Shown here: positions 34,943 through 44,218 of the stretch, piece after piece
Layout: each line of letters opens with the position of its first letter
Numbering within the stretch: position 1 is the stretch's first letter
Notes under the pieces: generated by a model
Seen by the model: the letters and a program-made list of their open reading frames with translations, nothing else
What the model was told of the DNA's origin: nothing
Databases searched by the model: none
Source of the DNA: Larkinella soli
GTDB lineage: Bacteria; Bacteroidota; Bacteroidia; Cytophagales; Spirosomataceae
DNA length: 64,000 nucleotides
Assembly: GCF_003703975.1 (NCBI RefSeq)
Contig: NZ_QTJY01000022.1
Span: forward strand, 19,853 to 83,852
Direction: 5' to 3'
Made by a program: the position numbers and the translations under genes

Positions 34943-36898
34943 TTATTTCAGCCGATAGGATTCGACCGTCACCTTCAGGACGGGGCGGAAACCCGTCCGG
35001 CCGCGAACCCTTTCCTCAAAGGTGATGCCGGTCAGCGCCTTATTTTTCACCCGTCCGGTGGTGAGCAGTTGCCGGGCATCGGACAGATCGTCCACCCGGG
35101 CATTGATCAGCATTCCCTTGGCGAGCAGGGATGGAATCGCCCGGTACCGGACGGCGGTATGGTTTTCGGCCTGGAGGGTCATGAAGAGCTGCGGGGGCTG
35201 GAACAGAACATTCAGCAGTTGGCCGTACGGCGAATAGTCGGATCGGACGTAGGCCACGTGCAGCAGCGAGTCGGCTTTCGGAAGGACCAGCGTTTCACCC
35301 AGCCGGACCGGCACGGTTCGGCTGCGGACAAGTTCCAGCGGCCGTACCCGGTCCTTCTTTCGGAGGAACAGCGCACGCGGGCTGCGGTCGTCTACCTCAT
35401 ACCGCTGCAGCAGGGCCAGCAGGGTCTGGGTTTCGTCGGCCAGCGGGTATTTGCCGTCGATTCCCTCGTACCGGTAGATCACCCAGTCCGGCGCCGAAGC
35501 GGAAAGGTATTTTTGCTGGTTCCGCCGATCCAGGTAGGCATTGTAGGACTGATAGGACTGAAGCGTCGGGCGGGGATTATAATTCAGCCCGTTGAAATAG
35601 ATTTCGGAAATATCGTTCGGAACGACGTCGGCGGACTGCCTGCCGATTTTCCGGCGGATGGATTCAGGCAGGGTAGGCTGAGGCACCGGGTAGATTTCCG
35701 AGCTTGCCCGCCGGAAATAAACCGACATGATGTTCAGCCGCTGCACGAATAAACTCCCGAAATTGGACGGTATTTTTCCGTAAACCGGCGCATAATAACT
35801 GATATAACACCAGCCATTAAAAAGCAGTAATAAAAAGTAGTGATTCCGTATCCAGGCCACTTTAACACAAGCAATTACCGCCAGAAAAAGAATGCTGGAA
35901 TGCTTTACGAAAGAGGTGACATGGCCGTCGTCGGCCCGGGTGAAGGCGTACTTCAGGAGAATGAACGAAATGAACACAACCCATCCTACCGTAAACAGGG
36001 TATCCAGGTGCCTTCGCTTCGGTCGGCTTCCTGAAGATAAAACCCGGAACACATACCAGATAACCGCCAGAATCTGCAACAGAAAAGTGCCATAGGAAAG
36101 CAGGACGAGCCGGAGTTTATGGAGCGGATAAATAGCCTGGGATTCGTTATAACCGTCGATGATATAAAAGCTGGAAACCACATACCGGATCAGGTCGGTC
36201 CGGAGAAGATAGGCGCCCGTCAGCAGCAGGGCGATAAAAACGGATAGATTCAGGGCATACCGCCCGAGGCTCATCTGCCGGGTCAGCCGAAGATAGGTCA
36301 ATACGGAAAGCATGAAGACCACGCCGATCAGGCCGTAATTCACCTTCATAAAGAGGTTGACCACACTCAGGACCAACAAATAATACAGGAACGGCGCCGG
36401 GGTGGCGGGCTGATAAAAAAACCGGATGCCGCCGTAGATGACGTAGAAAAACCAGACAAAATGCACCCACTCGCCCATCATGCCGTTCACGACGGCCCAG
36501 ATTGAAAAGTAGACAGGCAAGTGCCAGACTCTGAGCGGCTTCGGCAGGAGGCTATACAGTAAAACGGCCAGATTGAGGGCAAAGAACGAATCGACCAGGA
36601 GCAGTTCGAGCGGGGAAGTGGTGATGATGTACCGCTGGAGCCATCGCCCCAGTGGGCCGTAGGTGAAAATGACATCCTGGCCCCAGACCACGGCTTTCCG
36701 GTGAATCAGCTCCAGCGCCATCCGCCAGGAATTGTCGAGGCCGGCCGTCGGGATATGGGCAAAGTCCAGATAGGGAAAGCTGATCACCATAATAAAGGCG
36801 ATGAAGCTTAATTTTATGGCGGGATGTTCGATCCTGGTCTGAAGCAGCCTTCCGGAGGTGTTCCGGACCGGGTGTGGATAATGATCAACCGATACCAT
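34943..36898 (-). CDS. Large multi-pass membrane protein, glycosyltransferase-like topology
   Basis: 651 aa. About ten hydrophobic helices occupy residues 28-400, followed by a soluble C-terminal domain of about 240 residues. The first extracytoplasmic loop reads GLDNSWRMALELIHRKAVVWGQDVIFTYGPLG, placed as the acidic catalytic loop is in C-type (GT39/PMT-like) glycosyltransferases, with Asp55 the candidate. I cannot assign it to a named family with certainty. The C-terminal domain has tyrosine- and arginine-rich strands. No other polysaccharide gene is adjacent except a deacetylase at 39978. Confidence 0.55.
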   Translation of the reverse strand: MVSVDHYPHPVRNTSGRLLQTRIEHPAIKLSFIAFIMVISFPYLDFAHIPTAGLDNSWRMALELIHRKAVVWGQDVIFTYGPLGRWLQRYIITTSPLELLLVDSFFALNLAVLLYSLLPKPLRVWHLPVYFSIWAVVNGMMGEWVHFVWFFYVIYGGIRFFYQPATPAPFLYYLLVLSVVNLFMKVNYGLIGVVFMLSVLTYLRLTRQMSLGRYALNLSVFIALLLTGAYLLRTDLIRYVVSSFYIIDGYNESQAIYPLHKLRLVLLSYGTFLLQILAVIWYVFRVLSSGSRPKRRHLDTLFTVGWVVFISFILLKYAFTRADDGHVTSFVKHSSILFLAVIACVKVAWIRNHYFLLLLFNGWCYISYYAPVYGKIPSNFGSLFVQRLNIMSVYFRRASSEIYPVPQPTLPESIRRKIGRQSADVVPNDISEIYFNGLNYNPRPTLQSYQSYNAYLDRRNQQKYLSASAPDWVIYRYEGIDGKYPLADETQTLLALLQRYEVDDRSPRALFLRKKDRVRPLELVRSRTVPVRLGETLVLPKADSLLHVAYVRSDYSPYGQLLNVLFQPPQLFMTLQAENHTAVRYRAIPSLLAKGMLINARVDDLSDARQLLTTGRVKNKALTGITFEERVRGRTGFRPVLKVTVESYRLK

Positions 36899-37373
36899 TT
36901 TTTAACAGGAAATGAGGTGAAAATTCCGATTCCTTTTGGTTAAAAGACATACCCTGCCCACCGCTTCCGACCGAGCCGAAAGGGAAAGGTAAAGAGCATG
37001 AAAGGTGCTTGTTAAAAATCTGGGCCTGCTGATTCCTTCACTAACTCATCAACGGGGCAACCCCAGAATCGGAATCCCCGACTCTGCCGGATTGCCGAAC
37101 TATAAACCAAAGCGCGTGGAAAATAAAAAATCGGGGACGGTAGATTGTTATGTAATAATTCTCTGAATTAACGTATTTATAACAACTGATTTTTTCTAAA
37201 TATTTAAAACGTATAGTTTCAATCTGATCTCGGTTTCCTCAAAAATATTTTCATAAAACAGGAACTGCAATTTAGGCTTCGGATCACATTCCGGCTATCG
37301 TCTTTGAGACAAAAGTTATCCTGTTTGGGACAGAATTTAATTCAGGGGTAATTTCTTTTCCGGGGAGAGGCAA
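36899..37373. other. AT-rich intergenic region, 475 bp
   Basis: Positions about 37110-37330 are far more AT-rich than the flanking genes (runs such as TAAATATTTAAAACG). Both flanking genes are on the minus strand, so the region should hold the promoter of the membrane-protein gene and the 3' end of the TonB receptor transcript. I see no ORF, tRNA or obvious hairpin terminator. Confidence 0.5.
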
Positions 37374-39914
37374 TCACTGCCGAATAAACGTCAGGTAATA
37401 AAAACCACCGACCGACGGGCCTGCCACAAAGGTGACATACGGGCGGTTCAGGAGGTTGGTGGCTCCCAGCTTCAGGTCGAGCCGTAGGCTGCGGAGCCGA
37501 TAGCCGGCCTGGGCGTCTACCGTATGGACGGCCGGCACCCGACCGGTCGCCAGGGACGACTGCCACAGAAAAGCGCTCTGGTGTTTATAGGCCACCGAAA
37601 CCCCCAGCCCCCGCCATAAGTTGCTGTTGCCGAAACTCAGATTCGTGATCCATCGGGGGGTGTTGAAGGCTTCTTCCAGCCCGTCGCCACTCTCCTTGCG
37701 GCTCAGACGGGCCAGGGTCGCGTTTCCGGAAACCATCCAGCTGCCCCGGAAGGAATACCGCAGGCCGAGACCCGCCCCGTAGTTGAAAACCGTGGTTCGA
37801 GAGTTGGTCCAGAGCCGATACCGGCTTTGGCGTGTCCGGTCGGCGAGGTAGTAGGCTACCGAATCGGGATCCGGGCCGTTCGGGATGTTGGCCTCCACCT
37901 GGGCCATGAAGTTTCGGTAGACGTTGTAATAGGCGTCGGCGTCGACAAACAGCTTATTCTTCAGCCAGTAGCCCTTGTAGCCGATTTCCGCGCTGTTGAC
38001 CCGCTCCGGCTTGAGGTAGGTGTAGGTGTTCGGTTTCAGCAGCCCCCGGTTCTTTTCGATAGCCTGGGCGGTGGTCAGCCGGCCGGTATTGACGTCGGAG
38101 TTGATGGCCGCCTGAAAAGCGTCGATGGAGGTACGGAAATATGAGCGTTCGAAGATGCCCCGGGCCATCAGCGGCAGCCCGCCCACCCGCTTCACCCCGC
38201 CCGAATTCACGTTGGAAAAGGCTTCGAACAACGACGGAAACCGGTAGCCGTTCTGATACGACACCCGCACCGAATGGGTTTCGGAAGGCGAAAATACCGC
38301 CGAGAGCCGGCCGTTCGTCCGGGCGTTGAAATAAGAGTTCCCGTCCACCCGCAGGGAGCCCGTCAGCCGCAGCCGCTCGCCGAAGAACGACCGCGCTGCC
38401 TGAACGAAACCCCCGCCCTTCCGGTAAACCAGATTTTTTCCCGGCGACTCCGGATTGATGAAATAATTGCAGTCGGGATACACGACGTACTGCCGGAAAT
38501 CGAATCCGGCCAGCAACTGAAGCCCCGTGCGGTCGGCGAAGGACTTCCAGAGGACCCGCGTCGGCTCGACCTGACCGTCCAGGTGGGCCATCCAGGTTCG
38601 TACCTGCAAAGCTGCCCCCCGGTCCCAGTTGTTGATCTGCCGCAGCGTTTCCACCTCCTGTTCGAAGGCCGCCGAATGGGGTTGCAGGCGGCCCTGATCG
38701 GCCCCGGCCCGGGCCAGTTGGAGGGCAGCCGGGACGGACTGGCCCGCAGCGGTGGCGGCATTGAACTGACGGCTGAAATCGGCAAACCACTGGTCGTCCG
38801 GTTTGAAGCCCCGGTCGATGTTCTCGGCCATGGAGCGGATGTTGTAGGAGCGTCCGGTATTTTCGCGGGTATGGTAGGCCCGGAACTGTACGGAGGGAGA
38901 CAGGAGCGTCAGGGCGTGCTGATCGAGCCGGTAGTTCTCCAGCCGGAAGCGGTTCGTACGCTGGTAGACATTGTCGATGGTGGCGCCCTGGTAGGTATAG
39001 GCCAGCTCCAGCCCCGGCACGATGCGGTAATGCAGGGCCAGATCGCCCCGGAGGTTTCTCAGCCGGTAATCCGTCGTTTCCTCCTCCAGATACCCGGTCC
39101 GGGCCACCACATACCGTTTGCCGCCCAGCGTCAGCGTCCGGCGGTTGGCCGACTCGTCACCATAGGCGTTCACCCGGTCGCGGCCGGGGTTATCCCCCCC
39201 GAAAAGCCCCAGGGAAGCGTTGGCGCCGGGATTCAGGTCGGCGGTACTGCGGGCCAGCCAGTCGTAACCGGTCTGGTAAACCAGATTGATTTTAAAAGCC
39301 AGACGGGAACCCGGCGCCAAGGCATACCGAAGACTGGTCTCACTAAACAGTCGGGCCCCGGTTCCGGCTTCGCCCACGTGATTGACCCCGGTTTTCTGGC
39401 TGACGCTCAGCCCGGGCGAATCGAACGGATTTTTGGTGATCAGATTGACCAGACCGTTGAGCGCATTCATTCCGTAGAGCGCCGAGGCCGCCCCCGGCAG
39501 CACCTCCACCCTGCTGATGTCCAGGTCGGAAGGAGCCAGCGCCCCGGCGACGGGTGAGCCGATGTGCGGAGCCTGATTGTCCCGGCCGTCGACCATCTGA
39601 ACGAACCGGACGTTGGTCGGGTTGGCAAAGCCGCGGGTGTTGTAGACCTTGAAGCCCAGGCTGGACGTCAGCAGCTGCACGCCCCTCAGATTTTCGATGG
39701 CGTCGAACCAGGAAGGCTGGGCCGACTGCCGGATCTGCCGGGCGTCGAGCCGCTCGATGGCGACCGGCGATTTCAGGATGGTTTCGGGAATCCGGGAAGC
39801 GGAAACGACGACCTCGCCGAGTTGAATCCGGCGCAGCGAATCCTGCGGGGAAACCACACTGTCGGACAGGGCCGGCGGGCCGGCCAGCATGAGCATCAGT
39901 AAAGGGAGCGGCAT
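37374..39914 (-). CDS. TonB-dependent receptor
   Basis: 846 aa. Short signal-like N-terminus, TonB-box-like region (GEVVVSASRIPETILKSPVAIERL, about 33-56), plug domain (YNTRGFANPTNVRFVQMVDGRDNQ; VEVLPGAASALYGMNALNGLVNLITK) and a long barrel. It lacks the N-terminal carboxypeptidase-regulatory domain of SusC-type receptors, so it is closer to classical siderophore/cobalamin-type receptors. No SusD gene is adjacent. The last residues are FYYLTFIRQ. The start lies 17 bp after a TATATTTG box, so the leader is very short or the true start is a little downstream. Confidence 0.9.
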   Translation of the reverse strand: MPLPLLMLMLAGPPALSDSVVSPQDSLRRIQLGEVVVSASRIPETILKSPVAIERLDARQIRQSAQPSWFDAIENLRGVQLLTSSLGFKVYNTRGFANPTNVRFVQMVDGRDNQAPHIGSPVAGALAPSDLDISRVEVLPGAASALYGMNALNGLVNLITKNPFDSPGLSVSQKTGVNHVGEAGTGARLFSETSLRYALAPGSRLAFKINLVYQTGYDWLARSTADLNPGANASLGLFGGDNPGRDRVNAYGDESANRRTLTLGGKRYVVARTGYLEEETTDYRLRNLRGDLALHYRIVPGLELAYTYQGATIDNVYQRTNRFRLENYRLDQHALTLLSPSVQFRAYHTRENTGRSYNIRSMAENIDRGFKPDDQWFADFSRQFNAATAAGQSVPAALQLARAGADQGRLQPHSAAFEQEVETLRQINNWDRGAALQVRTWMAHLDGQVEPTRVLWKSFADRTGLQLLAGFDFRQYVVYPDCNYFINPESPGKNLVYRKGGGFVQAARSFFGERLRLTGSLRVDGNSYFNARTNGRLSAVFSPSETHSVRVSYQNGYRFPSLFEAFSNVNSGGVKRVGGLPLMARGIFERSYFRTSIDAFQAAINSDVNTGRLTTAQAIEKNRGLLKPNTYTYLKPERVNSAEIGYKGYWLKNKLFVDADAYYNVYRNFMAQVEANIPNGPDPDSVAYYLADRTRQSRYRLWTNSRTTVFNYGAGLGLRYSFRGSWMVSGNATLARLSRKESGDGLEEAFNTPRWITNLSFGNSNLWRGLGVSVAYKHQSAFLWQSSLATGRVPAVHTVDAQAGYRLRSLRLDLKLGATNLLNRPYVTFVAGPSVGGFYYLTFIRQ

Positions 39915-39930
39915 AGGCGTTATTTCCGAT

Positions 39931-39938
39931 CAAATATA
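39931..39938 (-). promoter_or_regulatory. TATATTTG -7 box of the TonB receptor gene
   Basis: A perfect match to the Bacteroidota -7 consensus TAnnTTTG on the minus strand, 17 bp before the receptor start. No good -33 box is seen 19 bp further upstream, so the call is tentative. Confidence 0.4.
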
Positions 39939-39977
39939 ACGAGTGCACGCTTACGGAAGCCTATTCTTTGTGTTATT

Positions 39978-40739
39978 TCATATGGAGCCGGCCGATGCCC
40001 CGGCGGCTTCAGCGTTTGGCCGTTTCCGGTAATGCAGCAATTCCGAAACGGTGACGAACCGGTAGCCTCTCTTCTTCAGTCGGGTAATCAGGGCTTTGAG
40101 GGATTTCCTGGTCTCGCCGTCGCCGGGGTTCATGCCATGCAGCAGGATGATGGAGCCGGGGCGGGTGTGCGCGGCCGTGTAAGCCGCAATGCGGTCGGCG
40201 CTGCTCCGCACGTCGGCGAAACTTTCGGGTTCTACGTCCCAGGTGATGGTTTCCCGGCGGTGTTCATGAAGGTACCGGGGCAGTCCGATGAACTTCTTGC
40301 AGTAGGGCGGCCGGAACAGGATGTGGTTTTGCGGGGCGATCCGTCGGATCAGGCTATCGGTTTTTTCCACTTCCTGCCGGATAAAAGCTGCGTCTTTGAA
40401 CACCATCCGGTGGTGGCTGTAGGTGTGGTTTCCGATCTCATGGCCGGCTGCGGCCAGGCGCCGTCCATATTCCGGATGCTGCCCGATCAGTCCTCCGATC
40501 AGAAAAAAGGTGGCCTTTACGCCTTCGCTCCGCAAGACTTCGATCAGTTCGTCCGTAAATTCCGTCGGCCCGTCATCGAACGTCAGCGCCACGACTTTCC
40601 GGCCGGTTTCCACCCGATGGACGATACCGCCATAAAACTGGAACGTCCGGGAATTGATCAGGAAGTAAAAGGCCGTCAGGGCCGACGCGGCCAGACAGAG
40701 CGGTAAGAGAAGGCGGGTGATGAGCCGAAAGAAATTCAT
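39978..40739 (-). CDS. Polysaccharide deacetylase (NodB domain)
   Basis: 253 aa with an N-terminal membrane anchor (residues 7-30). NodB motifs are complete: TFDDGP (Asp55, Asp56), HTYSHH (His105, His109), RPPY (143-146), and a late LLHG with His201. It removes acetyl groups from an N- or O-acetylated glycan, probably peptidoglycan or a surface polysaccharide. Divergent from the MgtC gene with 148 bp between. Confidence 0.9.
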   Translation of the reverse strand: MNFFRLITRLLLPLCLAASALTAFYFLINSRTFQFYGGIVHRVETGRKVVALTFDDGPTEFTDELIEVLRSEGVKATFFLIGGLIGQHPEYGRRLAAAGHEIGNHTYSHHRMVFKDAAFIRQEVEKTDSLIRRIAPQNHILFRPPYCKKFIGLPRYLHEHRRETITWDVEPESFADVRSSADRIAAYTAAHTRPGSIILLHGMNPGDGETRKSLKALITRLKKRGYRFVTVSELLHYRKRPNAEAAGASAGSI

Positions 40740-40887
40740 CCTGACAAGATCGGGCGAAGGGCTGAATGAACCGAAAGTTCGCTCATTTCGCTCATTTTCC
40801 TGCCATTTTTATCGTGGTAAAAAGCAAGTGGCTCCCCGTTGCGGTTATCTGACCATTCAGGAACCTCTGCTCAATTTCAATTCAGGA

Positions 40888-41364
40888 ATGGATCATCTTT
40901 TGTGGGAAGAAATTTCTTCGGGTTTACCCTCTACCCGGCAACTGGTTCAGGTGGTGATCCGGCTGCTGGCGGCTACCCTGCTCGGAGCCGCGATCGGGTT
41001 CGAACGAAAAAAGGCGCGGAAACCGGGCGGAGTGCGGACGCACGCCCTGGTCTGCTTAGGGACGACGGTTCTGGTGCTTTCCTGCTGGCAGGTGGGCATG
41101 GAACTGGAGGACATCTCCCGGGTTTTGCAGGGAATTATTACCGGCATCGGCTTTTTAGGTGGGGGAACGATCCTGAAGCTAAGTCAGGAGAAGGACATCC
41201 AGGGCCTGACCTCGGCGGCCAGCGTCTGGATGACGGCCGCCATCGGTCTGAGCGTAGGTCTGGGCGCCATCGGCATCGCGTTGCTGAGTACGGGCCTGGC
41301 CCTGCTGATCCTAACCCTCACCGGGCGTTTCGAAAATCGTTCTCCGGGCCACGGCGATAGGTAG
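40888..41364 (+). CDS. MgtC/SapB family membrane protein
   Basis: 158 aa from the ATG at 40888, which has AGGA four bases upstream; the frame is open back to 40717 but not coding. Four predicted helices with the family motifs GFERKKARKPGGVRTHALVCLG (cytoplasmic loop) and GIITGIGFLGGGTIL. Only the membrane domain is present; the soluble C-terminal ACT-like domain of Salmonella MgtC is missing, as in many members. MgtC proteins affect envelope physiology and ATP synthase activity in other species; the role here is not known. Confidence 0.85.
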   Translation: MDHLLWEEISSGLPSTRQLVQVVIRLLAATLLGAAIGFERKKARKPGGVRTHALVCLGTTVLVLSCWQVGMELEDISRVLQGIITGIGFLGGGTILKLSQEKDIQGLTSAASVWMTAAIGLSVGLGAIGIALLSTGLALLILTLTGRFENRSPGHGDR

Positions 41365-41498
41365 GAGCGCCTGATTCCTCCGCTTCCTGCCTCCTGTTTA
41401 CCTTCATAGCAACCGTTCCCGTCAGGGCGGCAATCTGCCAAATGGCTTTTCAGGATATAAAATCCGGGAACTTACCATCCGGTAAGAAAACGTATACT

Positions 41499-41529
41499 CT
41501 TGACATTGAACGCCCGGCGGCTAACTTTG
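41499..41529 (+). promoter_or_regulatory. Sigma-A type promoter of the degenerate receiver gene
   Basis: CTTG at 41499-41502 and TAACTTTG at 41522-41529 are separated by exactly 19 bases, close to the Bacteroidota consensus TTTG-N19-TAnnTTTG. Transcription would begin near 41536, leaving a leader of about 100 nt. Confidence 0.65.
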
Positions 41530-41637
41530 TAACTGTTTTCCGCCTTTTGAGGCCACATAGTTTTCGCCTTACCTCCCGGGTTCCTGGCCGGCCCTCCTGC
41601 CGGCACGTTCACCGGCTCATCAACGCACGAAGGAATC

Positions 41638-42063
41638 ATGAGACACAGCCTGTTTTTGATCGACCCGAAGGCCGATCGCCGACACCAGATTCAGGGTCTT
41701 CTGCTGCAACTTTTTCCAAAAGTCCATGTGGCAGGGTTTGAAGACCTGCTGGCCATGAAGAATCACGTAGCGATGACCGAGCAGTTTCCTTCCGTGCTGC
41801 TGGTGAACCTCGAACCGGATCAGGAGGCCATGATTGCCCGGGTAGCCCGGCTGAAACAGATGACCGACTGGCAGCTGGTGATGGTCATTGGCTGGGCCCA
41901 CTCCCTCACCTATCCGCAGGTACGGTCTGCTTACCAGGCCGGTTTCAATTCAGCCCATAACCTTCCGACTCATCCCGGGGAGATGACCGCTGCCCTGAAG
42001 CTGATTGTGGATTACTGGCTGACGGTACCGGTATTGCCGGCCATCCGGAAAACGGAGCCGTGA
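41638..42063 (+). CDS. Degenerate (pseudo-)receiver protein
   Basis: 141 aa with a good ribosome-binding site (AAGGA). The fold and length match the window's single-domain receivers, including the tail LIVDYWLTVPVLP. Key residues are lost: the phosphoacceptor position holds Asn57 (LLVNLEPD), the conserved lysine is replaced by Leu109 (AHNLP where others have FVKP), and only one Asp of the acidic pocket remains (LIDPKAD). It cannot be phosphorylated in the normal way and may bind a partner constitutively. Confidence 0.7.
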   Translation: MRHSLFLIDPKADRRHQIQGLLLQLFPKVHVAGFEDLLAMKNHVAMTEQFPSVLLVNLEPDQEAMIARVARLKQMTDWQLVMVIGWAHSLTYPQVRSAYQAGFNSAHNLPTHPGEMTAALKLIVDYWLTVPVLPAIRKTEP

Positions 42064-42470
42064 TGCAGGCCCCGGAAAGGCAAAATTCCATTCTTCGGAG
42101 CGTTTGGATCAAATATATTTTGGAACCTGCCGGCCGAATCCGGACAATTTAAGGTGATTTTAATCTGGCGAATTGATGTACCTACTTGTTTTGTTTCTGG
42201 TGTAAACGGCTTTGCAAGCTGAGAAACTGTACATTACAAGATAGATGTTTCCGACAGGCCCGGCTCCTTGCGCCGGGCTTTGTTTATGATCAGAGCGCAC
42301 TGGCCCCGTTTTTCCGGTAATCTTCATGGCAAAGGCCTATGTGTATTAGTTCACCGGCTAATTCATGAACAGCGCTTCCCACCCTGCCCTGAATGCCTGC
42401 CCCCCTATTTTGTTACCTCTCACTGATCAACTGCCCCGATCCGGCAAGCCCGGCGGTCACCAACCTGCCT
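42064..42470. other. Intergenic region with terminator-like hairpin
   Basis: 407 bp between convergent genes. AT-rich stretches (42100-42220) precede a hairpin with a T-rich tail at 42260-42290. The hairpin is about 200 bp beyond the receiver stop, so either the transcript has a long 3' UTR or a small RNA lies between. Nothing else was seen. Confidence 0.45.
42260..42287 (+). terminator. Rho-independent terminator-like hairpin
   Basis: Perfect 7-bp GC stem GCCCGGC / GCCGGGC with a 7-base loop, followed on the plus strand by TTTGTTTAT. It is the clearest intrinsic terminator in the window. The LytTR regulator gene ends on the other strand 184 bp further on. Confidence 0.6.
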
Positions 42471-43181
42471 TTATACGCCCAGTTGTTTCAGGAATGCCTC
42501 CCGGTAGGTAGTGCCGATCGGAATTTCGTACGAACCTACAAACACGCGGTTGCCTTCGATATGGCTGATCCGGGTTCTGTTGACCACAAAAGATCGGTGA
42601 ATCCGAAGGAACTGATCCGAAGGAAGCAGTTCGAGGAAGCCGGTGAAGGTCATGCCCGGCACCAGCATCCCGCTGCTGAGAATTATTTTGGTGTAGTTCC
42701 CACTCGCTTCGGCGAAAAGGATGCCGTCAAGATTGATTTTATAGATTTTACCATCCGTTTTCAGGAAGATGGTCTCCTCCTTTTTTGGTTCACCGACCGG
42801 GGAAACGACCGCTGGGGAAGGCTGTAACCGTTCGAGTGCCTTGTCGACGGCAACGATAAAACGCTCCAGCGAGAACGGTTTGAGTAGATAATCGCAGGCC
42901 GCCAGATCAAAGGCGTCGACCGCATACTCTTTATAAGCGGTAGTGAAAATGATCTGAGGCTGGTTTTTCAGGGTCTTCACAAAAGCCAGCCCGTTCAGAA
43001 CCGGCATGTTGATGTCCAGGAACAGAATATCGATGGGCTGTTTCTGTAGTTCGGTTTTAGCATCCAGGGCATTGTCGCAGCAGGCCGCAACGGTTAGCTG
43101 CGGTAAATGCCGGCAGTAGGTTTCAATGATTGCCCGGGCAATCGGCTCATCGTCGACGATCAGACAGGCTGCTTTTTTCAT
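42471..43181 (-). CDS. LytTR-family response regulator
   Basis: 236 aa from the ATG at 43181, which overlaps the kinase stop (ATGA). Receiver with Asp10-Asp11-Glu12, phosphoacceptor Asp56 (LFLDINMPVLNG) and Lys101 (DYLLKPF). From about residue 140 a LytTR DNA-binding domain follows (IFLKTDGKIYKINLDGILFAEASGNYTKI, RIHRSFVVNRTRISHIEGNRVFV). It forms a pair with the LytS-type kinase. The divergent barrel gene at 44458 shares their upstream region and is a candidate target. Confidence 0.92.
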   Translation of the reverse strand: MKKAACLIVDDEPIARAIIETYCRHLPQLTVAACCDNALDAKTELQKQPIDILFLDINMPVLNGLAFVKTLKNQPQIIFTTAYKEYAVDAFDLAACDYLLKPFSLERFIVAVDKALERLQPSPAVVSPVGEPKKEETIFLKTDGKIYKINLDGILFAEASGNYTKIILSSGMLVPGMTFTGFLELLPSDQFLRIHRSFVVNRTRISHIEGNRVFVGSYEIPIGTTYREAFLKQLGV

Positions 43182-44218
43182 GCCGTACGAAGCTGTAGTT
43201 GAACCCAATAAAAGCCGTCGGCATCTTCGATGGCTAAATCATGGGCGTTTGGATACAATAAGTTCAGCCGTTTCCGCACATTGGCCAGCCCTAACCCGCT
43301 ATGGGGATTCAGGTGCCCGGCAGGCTCCCCGGTTTGAGAATAGGAATTTTTTACCGAAAACAGAATCGAATTGCCCCAGCGGGTCAGCTTGATATCGATG
43401 ACAATCTTCTGTTCCATGGTGTTACGGGCATGTTTGAATGCATTTTCGACGAAAACGACCAGCAGCATGGGGGCAATCCGGACCGTAGGGTCGGTTACCT
43501 CTTCAAGGGCCGTCTTCAGCGAGAGTTTGCTGCCGATCCGCAGCGCTTCGAAATCGATGTAGTTACGGATGTAGGTCAGTTCGTCGCTCAGGGGCACATA
43601 AAGTTCCTTCGTGTCGTAAACCGAATATCGTAACAGTTCGGAGAGCTTCAGCAGCAGAGACGGGGTTTTATCCGGTTGCGAAATGGAAATGCCGTAGAGA
43701 TTATTCAATGTATTGAACAGAAAGTGAGGACTTAGCTGGGATTGCAATAACTGCAACTCACTCCGGCTGTGCTCCGCCTGGGCTCTGGCGGCCTGCAACT
43801 GGCGCTGGACGCGGGTCCGGATCAGTTTGATAAATATACCCGACACAAGGCAGAAAAGAAACAGGGGCAGCCCCAGAAAAAGGGCATAAGTAAACTTGAC
43901 ATTGTGCTGCAAACTGGAAGCGAAGGTGGCGACCAGGAAGGCAAAACCAATCATCAGAAGGGGCAGCACTCCCAAAAGCCAGTCGGGAACCGGTTTGCCG
44001 GGCGGAGCCCAGATCTGGGCCAGATAACGACCACAGTACCCACCCGTCAGACAAAAAAGCGCAGCCGCCAGAGCCGCTTCCTCGTCGTACACCGTTGTGA
44101 TGGTCTTCAGATAAAGCCGAAATACAAAATAAAGCGAAACCCCGGCCAGGGCTGCGATCAGCAGGTGCTCCCGGAACCGCAAATCGTCGGAAGGGCGTAT
44201 CGTTGGGTCTTTTTTCAC
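43178..44218 (-). CDS. LytS/YpdA-type sensor histidine kinase
   Basis: About 346 aa from a GTG at 44218 (MKKDPTIRPSDDLRF). The open frame reaches 44410, but its first 64 residues have no coding character. Four hydrophobic helices (LLIAALAGVSLYFVF, ALAAALFCLTGGYCG, WLLGVLPLLMIGFAFLVATF, YALFLGLPLFLFCLVSGIFI) precede a coiled coil and the His_kinase domain with LSPHFLFNTLNNLYG, then HATPase (FVENAFKHA, GLGLANVRKRLNLLY). The start is the least certain part. Its ATGA overlap with the regulator shows coupling. Confidence 0.85.
   Translation of the reverse strand: MKKDPTIRPSDDLRFREHLLIAALAGVSLYFVFRLYLKTITTVYDEEAALAAALFCLTGGYCGRYLAQIWAPPGKPVPDWLLGVLPLLMIGFAFLVATFASSLQHNVKFTYALFLGLPLFLFCLVSGIFIKLIRTRVQRQLQAARAQAEHSRSELQLLQSQLSPHFLFNTLNNLYGISISQPDKTPSLLLKLSELLRYSVYDTKELYVPLSDELTYIRNYIDFEALRIGSKLSLKTALEEVTDPTVRIAPMLLVVFVENAFKHARNTMEQKIVIDIKLTRWGNSILFSVKNSYSQTGEPAGHLNPHSGLGLANVRKRLNLLYPNAHDLAIEDADGFYWVQLQLRTA

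Noticed and set aside
37374..39914. TonB receptor as part of a SusCD polysaccharide utilisation locus
   Set aside because: There is no SusD-like lipoprotein gene beside it and no N-terminal regulatory domain in the receptor.
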